Positions 1-6,181 of a stretch of DNA of 16,429 bases are shown here, in pieces. Both the position numbers and the translations under genes were made by a program. The notes under the pieces were generated by a model. It was not told the origin of the DNA and ran no database searches. It was given only the letters and a program-made list of their open reading frames with translations. Source of the DNA: an uncultured Planctomycetaceae bacterium (GTDB taxonomy: Bacteria > Planctomycetota > Planctomycetia > Pirellulales > Pirellulaceae); contig CAIYOB010000153.1 of the NCBI GenBank assembly GCA_903927685.1, positions 1 through 16,429 of the forward strand. Direction: 5' to 3'. Within the stretch, counting starts at the first letter, position 1. Each line of letters begins with the position of its first letter.

Positions 1-1107
1 CTGACTCTCAAAGGCGCCGGGGCGGCCGAGAACACCTCCCGGAAAGCGATCGGGGCCATCCGCATCGAGGGCGGCCACGACATCGTCATCGAGGGTTGCG
101 ACATCTCCGACTGGGGCCGGCTGAATCCCCAAACCGGCTTCGGGTTCGACTACGAGGCGGCCATCCTCTCGCACAGCACGAGACTGGAACGCCTCATCGT
201 CCAGCGGTGCAAGCTGCACCACCCTCACTGCAACGGCAGCGCGTGGGACGCCAAGTTCCGCAATCACACCCAAGGGCCGCAGTGCATTTCGCTGTTCAAC
301 ACGGCCGGGAACCACGTGATCCGCTACAACGAGTGCTTTTCCGACCTTGAGCACATGTACAACGATGTGATCGGCGGGGGCAGCAACGGCAGCTTCCGCG
401 GATCGCCCGGCCCCGATTCGGACATCTACGGCAACCTTGTCAGCCACTGCTGGGACGACGGCTTGGAAGTCGAGGGAGGCAGCCGCAACGTGCGGGTGTG
501 GGGAAACTACATCACGCAGGCCATGATGGGGATCGGCAACGCGGCGGCATCCATCGGGCCGCTCTACATCTGGGGCAATGTCTACGGACGCAGTCAGCGA
601 GCTCCTGACGCCCCGGGGCTGCACTTCCTCAAGATGGGTTATGCCGGCAGCGAAGACTGGATGACCGGCCACATGTACGTTTTCCACAACACGGTCTTCC
701 AGGAAGGCGGCTGGCTGCCCCAGGGCGGATTGGGCGGAAACCGGATCGTGAAGCATGTGGTTTCGCGGAACAACGTGCTCCAGGTGCGGGAGAACAACGG
801 GTATAGCATCAGCGAGAACAAGAGCAACACCGATAACGACTTCGACTACGATCTTTACAACGGGCGCATCCCGCAGGACCAGGAGGCGCACGGGGTGCGT
901 GGCCAGCCCGTCTATGCGTCTGGCGCCGGTTTCGATGGGGCCTCGAAGTCCGGCTGTTTCCAACTGGCACCAGACAGCCCCGGCGCCGGCCAAGGGTTGG
1001 CAATCCCCAATTTTAGCGATGGCTTTACAGGCCCGGCTCCAGACGTCGGAGCCCATCAACGCGGGACGCCCCCGCTGCAGTTTGGCGCCGGCGTCAAACA
1101 GGGATGA
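1..1107 (+). CDS. Right-handed parallel beta-helix (pectate-lyase-fold) protein, 5' end missing
   Basis: The reading frame is open from base 1 and ends at a TGA at 1105-1107, giving 368 residues with the N-terminus outside the window. The protein shows the irregular short-strand repeat pattern of right-handed beta-helix proteins: successive turns such as IRIEGGHDIVIEGCDISDWG, LIVQRCKLHH, NVRVWGNYIT and MYVFHNTVF, with Asn/Cys/Gly at turn positions. The C-terminus has the APDSPGAGQG and PDVGAHQ ending common in such secreted proteins. Members of this fold usually bind or cleave acidic polysaccharides (pectate, alginate and similar) outside the cytoplasm. I cannot identify catalytic Lys/Arg/Asp residues with certainty, so an enzymatic activity is not proven; it could be a binding protein. 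The downstream neighbour dinB is convergent, with about 100 nt between stop codons. Confidence 0.8.
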   Translation: MTLKGAGAAENTSRKAIGAIRIEGGHDIVIEGCDISDWGRLNPQTGFGFDYEAAILSHSTRLERLIVQRCKLHHPHCNGSAWDAKFRNHTQGPQCISLFNTAGNHVIRYNECFSDLEHMYNDVIGGGSNGSFRGSPGPDSDIYGNLVSHCWDDGLEVEGGSRNVRVWGNYITQAMMGIGNAAASIGPLYIWGNVYGRSQRAPDAPGLHFLKMGYAGSEDWMTGHMYVFHNTVFQEGGWLPQGGLGGNRIVKHVVSRNNVLQVRENNGYSISENKSNTDNDFDYDLYNGRIPQDQEAHGVRGQPVYASGAGFDGASKSGCFQLAPDSPGAGQGLAIPNFSDGFTGPAPDVGAHQRGTPPLQFGAGVKQG

Positions 1108-1207
1108 CATCGCCGGCCGTGCGTCGTCTCCACGATCAGGACTGGGACGGGCCGTGCGGACCGCCGGGTTGCCCGGGACCTGCCCGACGCTCCCCAGACC
1201 AGCCCGC

Positions 1208-2419
1208 CTACTTGCCATACTGATCTCGATCCTCGCCAGGTCGCCGCTCCCGATGCTCCACGTTGTGCAGCATCCCCAGGGCTCGCTGCAAGCCTGACTG
1301 GCCGAATCGCTCTTTGATCTGGTCCGCGACTTCATCCAGGCGAACCTGTCGCTCATGTTCGGCTTCCGGGAACAGACTCAACTGCACCATCGCGGGATGC
1401 TCAAAGCCGCTCATCCCGACGCCCAGCAGACGAATATGCAACCGTCGTGCAGGCAGCCGTTCCGTGAACATCTGATCGGCCGTCTGCCAGATTTCCTGCG
1501 TGACGTTCGTAGGCTGGGGCAGCGTTTGGGCACGGGTGATCGTGTGGAAGTCCTCGTAGCGGACTTTCAGCTGCACTGTGCGGCCTTGTAGGCCGTGCCG
1601 CCGCATTCGGCATCCCACCTGCTCGCTCAGTTCCAGCAGCCAGGCCCGCATCTGTTCCGGGTCTACCAGATCCTGGGCGAAGGTCGTTTCGTGTGAGATG
1701 GACTTGGCTTCCTGCTCGGGCACCACCGGCCGGTCGTCGATGCCCTGCGACAACTCCCACAAGTGATCGCCGCCGCTGCCGAAGTGGTGCCGCAGCAACT
1801 CGACCGGCATCTGTCGCAGTTGGCCGATCCTGTGGATGCCCAGCTTCTCGAAGACCTGCCCCGTTACCTTGCCGACGCCCCATAGCCGGCCCACGGGGAG
1901 CGGATCAAGGAACTCCTGTACCCGGCCGGGTTCGACGCTCACGAATCCGTCCGGCTTTTTCAAATCGCTGGCGATTTTGGCCAGGAACTTGTTGGGGGCC
2001 ACGCCGACCGAGGCGACCAAACGTAGGCGTTCGCGGATTTCCTGCTTGATCATCCAGCCGATGGTCTCGGCCGGGCCGAACAACCGCGCGCAGCCGGTCA
2101 CATCCAGGAAGGCTTCGTCCAGCGACAGCGGCTCGACCAGCGGGGTGTACTTCTCGAAGATGCCGCGGATCTGGTCTGACACTTCGGCGTAGTAGTCCAT
2201 CCGTGGCCGCAGGAAGACGCCGCGGGGGCAGAGCCGGTGGGCGGTGACGGCGGGCATGGCGCTGTGGACGCCAAACTTGCGGGCCACATAGTTGGCCGCC
2301 GCCACGACGCCACGGCCTTCGGGCGTACCGCCGACGATCACGGGTGTGCCGACCAGTTCCGGACGGTCCCGCTCCTCGACGGAGGCGTAGAAGGCGTCCA
2401 TGTCAACGTGGAGGATCAT
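1208..2419 (-). CDS. dinB: DNA polymerase IV (Y-family translesion polymerase)
   Basis: This 403-residue protein is a Y-family DNA polymerase that copies past damaged template bases in the cytoplasm. The N-terminus MILHVDMDAFYASVE carries the metal-binding D6 and D8, and SLDEAFLDV at 99-107 supplies the catalytic D101/E102 pair. The palm and fingers are followed by a helix-hairpin-helix thumb (LWGVGKVTG region) and a little-finger domain. A canonical beta-clamp binding peptide QLSLF lies at 346-350, followed by about 50 residues of tail. The length is slightly above the usual 350-400. The start ATG at 2417-2419 is 18 nt after the kptA stop codon, with no strong Shine-Dalgarno sequence, which suggests transcription and perhaps translation coupled to kptA. 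All key catalytic residues are present, so the gene looks functional. I see no clear LexA box upstream. Confidence 0.96.
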   Translation of the reverse strand: MILHVDMDAFYASVEERDRPELVGTPVIVGGTPEGRGVVAAANYVARKFGVHSAMPAVTAHRLCPRGVFLRPRMDYYAEVSDQIRGIFEKYTPLVEPLSLDEAFLDVTGCARLFGPAETIGWMIKQEIRERLRLVASVGVAPNKFLAKIASDLKKPDGFVSVEPGRVQEFLDPLPVGRLWGVGKVTGQVFEKLGIHRIGQLRQMPVELLRHHFGSGGDHLWELSQGIDDRPVVPEQEAKSISHETTFAQDLVDPEQMRAWLLELSEQVGCRMRRHGLQGRTVQLKVRYEDFHTITRAQTLPQPTNVTQEIWQTADQMFTERLPARRLHIRLLGVGMSGFEHPAMVQLSLFPEAEHERQVRLDEVADQIKERFGQSGLQRALGMLHNVEHRERRPGEDRDQYGK

Positions 2420-2437
2420 AACCGGTGACCAACGCCC

Positions 2438-2977
2438 CTACTCGCGTATGTACTCAGGAGGCACCGCGTCCGTCAGCCAGACGCCGTTCTCGGACTGGTA
2501 GAACTTGTGCCCGTCACGGAACATGCGACCTGCTTCGATCACCAGGACGACCGGCCGACCGCGGCGCTGGCCGACGTTCGTCGCGGTCTCCACGTCCGGC
2601 GACAAGTGGACGTGGTGTCGCTTCCCCTTGATCAGTCCCTCCTGGCGGATCGACTCGAGAAACCGCGGGACGGTGCCGTGGTACAGCCGATCCGGCGGTT
2701 CCACGGACACGAGGCCCAAGTCGATGGGAAGCGAGTGGCCCTGGTTGGCACGAATCCGGCGTCCGTCCACGGAGAACGCGAACCGCTGTTTGTCGTTGGT
2801 GCGGACGACGACGTCCAGCTGCGCGCGTGGGATCGCTCGGCCGTGTCGGGCACAGGCTGCCAGCAAGTCCTCGACCGGCACCCAGCCCTCAGCGTCCAGC
2901 GTGATGCCGATCACGTCGGGGCGATGGCGGAGGACCAGGCTCAGGAACTTGCTGGTGGCAACGATGTCCTTGGTCAT
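2438..2977 (-). CDS. kptA: RNA 2'-phosphotransferase (Tpt1/KptA family)
   Basis: This 179-residue protein matches the Tpt1/KptA family, which removes a 2'-phosphate from RNA using NAD+ and releases ADP-ribose 1'',2''-cyclic phosphate. An N-terminal winged-helix-like lobe (about 1-85) precedes the NAD+-binding lobe. Diagnostic motifs are SLVLRHRP with R17-H18, RANQGHS with R76, YHGT at 99-102, and KRHHVHLS with R120 as probable fourth member of the Arg-His-Arg-Arg set. In fungi the enzyme acts in tRNA splicing. Bacteria lack that pathway, and the bacterial role is unsettled; some family members also ADP-ribosylate 5'-phosphorylated RNA or DNA ends. It is followed by dinB after 18 nt on the same strand and preceded by a small ORF whose stop is 5 nt upstream of this ATG. 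Length and motifs are complete. Confidence 0.95.
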   Translation of the reverse strand: MTKDIVATSKFLSLVLRHRPDVIGITLDAEGWVPVEDLLAACARHGRAIPRAQLDVVVRTNDKQRFAFSVDGRRIRANQGHSLPIDLGLVSVEPPDRLYHGTVPRFLESIRQEGLIKGKRHHVHLSPDVETATNVGQRRGRPVVLVIEAGRMFRDGHKFYQSENGVWLTDAVPPEYIRE

Positions 2978-2982
2978 GCCGT

Positions 2983-3156
2983 CTACAGGCTGGACTCCAA
3001 CGCAGGTCCAACAACGTGGAAAGCCAGGGCCGGGGCGCGCTTCCGGTTGTTCGCAGCAGCGACCTCACCCCGCAGGCGTCCCGTCTGTGGGTCCAGCAGT
3101 TCCAGGATCTCCTGCCGGTCGAAATCGTCGCCGAGCAGATCCGTGGAAATGGTCAC
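2983..3156 (-). CDS. Possible small ORF (about 57 aa) or gene remnant upstream of kptA
   Basis: A minus-strand frame runs from a GTG at 3154-3156 to a TAG at 2983-2985, only 5 nt before the kptA ATG. The predicted 57-residue peptide begins [20 protein letters not shown] and contains [12 protein letters not shown]; the codons are mostly G/C in third position, as in neighbouring genes. The same frame continues upstream past a TGA at 3196-3198 into another open stretch reading about 30 codons, so this may be the tail of a broken gene instead of a complete small gene. I do not recognise the family. The operon-like spacing to kptA is the main support. The remaining bases from about 3157 to 3318 hold nothing else I can support, apart from a short imperfect direct repeat beside the tRNA. 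Confidence 0.3.
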   Translation of the reverse strand: MTISTDLLGDDFDRQEILELLDPQTGRLRGEVAAANNRKRAPALAFHVVGPALESSL

Positions 3157-3318
3157 CAGTAGCCGCGAGGAATTTGGGTACCGGGACGACGGGGATCACG
3201 TACAGGGCTGGGAACCGTACGTCACGGCCATCGCCTGGGACCAAGTCCAGTGGATCCGCCACTTGCCGACACAGTTGCTTCCAGTAGGCAACTCAACGTG
3301 ATGGGTAGGAACTCAAAG

Positions 3319-3407
3319 CGGAGAGGACAGGATTCGAACCTGCGGTAGGGCGTGAACCCTACACCGATTTAGCAAACCGGCGCTTTCGACCACTCAGCCA
3401 CCTCTCC
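3319..3407 (-). tRNA. tRNA-Ser (anticodon GCU)
   Basis: On the minus strand the 89-nt sequence folds as a class II tRNA: acceptor GGAGAGG (5' end at 3407) pairs with CCTCTCC at 3320-3326, followed by discriminator G at 3319, as expected for serine. The anticodon stem CCGGT/ATCGG frames the loop TTGCTAA with anticodon GCT (complement of 3371-3373), reading AGC/AGU. There is a long variable arm, and the T-loop contains TTCGAAT. The 3' CCA is not encoded. A TAAAAT hexamer (minus strand, 3417-3422) lies about 10 nt upstream of the mature 5' end and is a plausible -10 box; no convincing -35 is visible. Serine tRNA genes are frequent integration targets, and a decayed integrase lies 166 nt away on the 5' side of this gene. 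Confidence 0.96.
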
Positions 3408-3572
3408 TAAAGCCTTATTTTATCGGGATTTAGGTCGCTTTCCCGCTACAGCCTTACTTTCTCCTCAATACCATTCATACTACCCGCCGTGCTCTTCGGT
3501 AGTGAATTGCCCCGATCGGATAGCGGCCGGAGGGGGCGACGCCAACCGACTCTCTTACCGGCGACGTGACTT

Positions 3573-4059
3573 ATGAAGAAGCAGTCTAGCAAACCGGCCA
3601 CGGTCAGTAAAGCGGCAATCGACCGTCCGCCCAAGCCCCGCCCCGATTTTCCCTCTGCCCAGCCAATAACGGAAATTAGCAGGAAAAGAGCAGCGGCGTG
3701 ATTTGCTGCTTTGGCCGCTGGGGAAGGTGGTCAACGGCAAGTTGAAACGTCTGCCGGGTGATGGCTGGCGGGAAGCCCTGGAACTCGATGTGATGCAAAA
3801 GGATGACTTGTACGCTGGACGCGCGCCCCGGACCAGCGGCGAAGGGCTGACCGCGGGCGAGTTGCGCGGCCGGTTCCTGACGGCCAAATGCTGGGCGCTG
3901 GACGCTGGATGGATCAACGCCCGCTTTGTGCGGAATACCGGGCGATTGCCGACCGGCTGATGTCGGCCTCTGGCCAAAAAACGGCTAGCGTCCGATCTGG
4001 CGGCGGGTGACTTCGAGGCGTTGAGCGACCGGCAGAGCGAGGGCGGCCCGAGTGCTTGA
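3573..4059 (+). pseudogene. Decayed tyrosine recombinase/integrase, N-terminal half only
   Basis: No single frame spans this region, but conceptual joining of frames gives a recognisable integrase N-terminus. The segments are: ATG 3573 to about 3648 (ends PPKPRPDF); about 3647-3722 in another frame (CPANNGN, then an in-frame TAG at 3677-3679, then CFGRWG); about 3724-3926 (NGKLKRLPGDGWREALEL, QKDDLYAGRAPR, LTAGELRGRFLTAK); about 3927-3980 (CAEYRAIADRLMSA); and about 3979-4059 (RLASDLAAGDFEAL, then TGA at 4057-4059). This order matches the arm-binding and SAM-like core-binding domains of planctomycete phage-integrase-family proteins as I know them. The last frame change coincides with a six-A run at 3976-3981. 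The catalytic domain with Arg-His-Arg-Tyr is absent; the gene stops 26 nt before the esterase stop codon. It cannot be active. Assembly error is less likely, because all other large genes here are intact. Confidence 0.82.
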
Positions 4060-4084
4060 GTTCCCTCCGTTCGTTCGAGCGATG

Positions 4085-6049
4085 CTACTTCGCCGGCGCG
4101 GCTTTGGCTGCCACGACCAGGTCTGCCAGCCAGCGTTCGGCCGCGAATGGCCAGCGGGAGAATGGGTAGCCTTCGGGGCGCAGGCCCTTGCCGTGGCCGC
4201 CGGCCTCGTACACGTGGAAGGCCACCGGCACGCGTGCTGCCCGGAGGGCGAGCACGTAGGGGAATGCGCCTGCGAGCAGGCCATCGTTGGCGGCGAAAGC
4301 CACGAAAACCGGCGGCGTCCGGTTGCGCTGCGGCGAGGCGAACGTCTCCGGCAGCGTGCCGTTCGGGTCCGCTAGATACGCCGGGTAGATCAGCAAACCG
4401 AAGTTAGGCCGGCACGAGGCTTTGTCGTGAACGTCGACGGGTGCGTAACTGCGGTCCTGGTAGCCGTGGCAGCAGGTGGCCGCCAGGTGGCCGCCGGCCG
4501 AGAAGCCGATGATGCCGATCCAATCGGGATCGACACCGAACTCGCCGGCCCGCGACCGCACCAGGCTCAACGCCCGCTGGGCATCTTGCAGGGCGACGGG
4601 AACCGTCTCTCGCTTCGGGACACGGTACTTCAGGAGGAACGCCGTAATTCCCTGGTCGTTCAGCCAGCGGCCAATCTCGACGCCTTCGTGCTGGATGGCC
4701 AGATGTTTGTACGCGCCGCCGGGACACACGATCACCGCTCGGCCATCGGGGGCCTTGGGCCGCATCACCGCCAGGGTCGGCTGAGTGACGTTCGTGATCC
4801 GCAGCACGCTGTCCGCGCCGGGCAGCGTCGTGTTTATCTCCGCACCATCGGGGTCGGTCGGCAGCGGGTCGTCGGCCCGCGTCCCGGCTGGCCACAGGGG
4901 AATGAGCGGGATGTCGGGACCGAGCAGGTTCCGCAGTTCCGCGTCGCCGGGGCCGAGTCGGGCCGTAGCGAGGGCGTCGGCCGGCTCGGAATTGGACGGC
5001 GCTGTGCCAGCCAACTGCGGTGCGGCCTTGGCCGCCCCGGCGATGTCCACCAGCGGTTGCTGGGCCGCCTTGACGGCCGCTTCGCGGTCCCTGAGCCACG
5101 CCTCGCCAACAGTCGCGGCTTCCGCGTCGAGGAACTGGTGGTCCCGGAGGAAGCGGGCCGCTTCGTAGCCCCAACCCAACAGCGGATAGCGATCGAAACA
5201 GCCGCCGTGGCCGCCTGACGAAAAGACGTGCAGTTCGGCCGGGACCTGCGCCTTGCGCAGAGCCGCCATGTAGTTCACGCACCCCACCGTGAACTTGTCG
5301 GGCCGGACCACCGTGATCAAGGTCGGAGGCGTTCTCGCCGGGGACATCTTCTCCTGTTCCAGGGCGGGGTCGGCCTGGGGCTCGAGGATCGGATTGGTCA
5401 AGTAGGCCGGATAGACGAGCAGGCAGAAGTCGGGCCGGCACGAGACGCGGTCGTGTTCGTCCAGCGGCTCGTACGTTCGCTGCTCGTGATGATTGGCGGC
5501 CATGGCCGCCAGGTGCCCGCCGGCGGAGAAGCCGATGATGCCGATCCTGGCCGGGTCGAGGTTCCACTCGCTGGCTCGCGAACGGAGCAGGCCCAGCGCC
5601 CGCTGGGCATCCATCAGCGGGAGCTGGTGCGGTGGAACGGCGGGCGAGCGGCGGGGGACCCGGTACTTGAGCAGCACGGCCGTAGCTCCCATGGCGTTCA
5701 GCCAGCGGGAGCCTTGCACGATCGAGGCGGTCTCCAGGGCTCCATACCCGCCGCCGGGACAGAACAGGACCGTCACACCGGTCGCTCGAGTCCCCGGGGG
5801 CGGCGGGATGACGATCAGCTCCGACTGGACCACCGGCCGGAAGACCAGCGTCCCTTCCGGGGTCTGCTGAAAGCCCTCGGGCATCTCGGGCTTGGTCTCC
5901 CCGGGCCCGATGCCCGAAGGCCACAGTGGGACGACCGCACAGTCCGTCCGGCCCAGGGCCTCGAACAGGACTTGGTTGCCGCTGTCCTGACCCAAGAGAG
6001 AACCGGCGCCGATCCAAAGGCCGAGGACCAAGAGCAGATGTCGTGTCAT
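4085..6049 (-). CDS. Secreted protein with two tandem alpha/beta-hydrolase (esterase) domains
   Basis: This 654-residue protein begins with a signal peptide (about residues 1-20, MTRHLLLVLGLWIGAGSLLG). It then holds two copies of a BD-FAE/acetyl-esterase-like alpha/beta-hydrolase unit. Copy 1 (about 38-310) has the oxyanion segment CPGGGY, nucleophile motif GFSAGG with S175, likely acid D251 and base H281 (GGHGG). Copy 2 (about 380-645) has CPGGAY, GFSAGG with S517, D589 (ANDG) and H619 (GGHGK). Both copies also keep a PLWP-G leader segment, so the duplicated unit is the whole domain. An Ala-rich linker (about 310-375) joins them. Family members usually remove acetyl or similar acyl groups from polysaccharides; the substrate here is inferred. 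A GGGAGA at 6055-6060 (minus strand) sits 5 nt before the ATG. The next gene upstream, a GH51 arabinofuranosidase, is on the same strand, about 130 nt away. Confidence 0.88.
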   Translation of the reverse strand: MTRHLLLVLGLWIGAGSLLGQDSGNQVLFEALGRTDCAVVPLWPSGIGPGETKPEMPEGFQQTPEGTLVFRPVVQSELIVIPPPPGTRATGVTVLFCPGGGYGALETASIVQGSRWLNAMGATAVLLKYRVPRRSPAVPPHQLPLMDAQRALGLLRSRASEWNLDPARIGIIGFSAGGHLAAMAANHHEQRTYEPLDEHDRVSCRPDFCLLVYPAYLTNPILEPQADPALEQEKMSPARTPPTLITVVRPDKFTVGCVNYMAALRKAQVPAELHVFSSGGHGGCFDRYPLLGWGYEAARFLRDHQFLDAEAATVGEAWLRDREAAVKAAQQPLVDIAGAAKAAPQLAGTAPSNSEPADALATARLGPGDAELRNLLGPDIPLIPLWPAGTRADDPLPTDPDGAEINTTLPGADSVLRITNVTQPTLAVMRPKAPDGRAVIVCPGGAYKHLAIQHEGVEIGRWLNDQGITAFLLKYRVPKRETVPVALQDAQRALSLVRSRAGEFGVDPDWIGIIGFSAGGHLAATCCHGYQDRSYAPVDVHDKASCRPNFGLLIYPAYLADPNGTLPETFASPQRNRTPPVFVAFAANDGLLAGAFPYVLALRAARVPVAFHVYEAGGHGKGLRPEGYPFSRWPFAAERWLADLVVAAKAAPAK

Positions 6050-6090
6050 GGGATTCTCCCGGGAGCCTCTTGGGCCGGATTATTCACCCG

Positions 6091-6147
6091 GTAGGACGGA
6101 TTGGCAATCCGTCTGTGAACTCGGGACGGATTGCCAATCCTTCCTAC
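6091..6147. repeat. Inverted pair of 23-nt palindromic intergenic repeats
   Basis: Two copies of a 23-nt unit, 6091-6113 and 6125-6147, face each other with 22 of 23 bases matching (the only difference is at the seventh base) and an 11-nt spacer. Each unit is itself centred on a palindrome, GGATTGGCAATCC or its complement. The pair can fold as one long hairpin or as two short ones. It lies between the GH51 stop and the esterase start, both on the minus strand, so it could act as a terminator or mRNA-stabilising structure, but there is no clear U-tract. I recall similar GGATTGGCAATCC-bearing intergenic repeats as abundant in some planctomycetes; copy number cannot be checked from this window. 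Confidence 0.85.
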
Positions 6148-6181
6148 GACGCGGTTCTACCTTAGTTGCGGCCGTGCCGCG

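Noticed and set aside
1108..1207. Possible CCGGG-TTG-CCCGG terminator in the convergent gap after the beta-helix gene
   Set aside because: The stem is short and no T-tract follows on either strand.
2507..3301. Long plus-strand frames opposite kptA
   Set aside because: They overlap kptA antisense; KptA motifs on the minus strand are unambiguous, and the plus-strand products show no recognisable domain.
3284..3316. Imperfect direct repeat GTAGGCAACTCAA / GTAGGAACTCAA beside the tRNA 3' end
   Set aside because: It is short, has an indel, and does not include tRNA sequence, so it does not behave like an attachment site; chance duplication is adequate.
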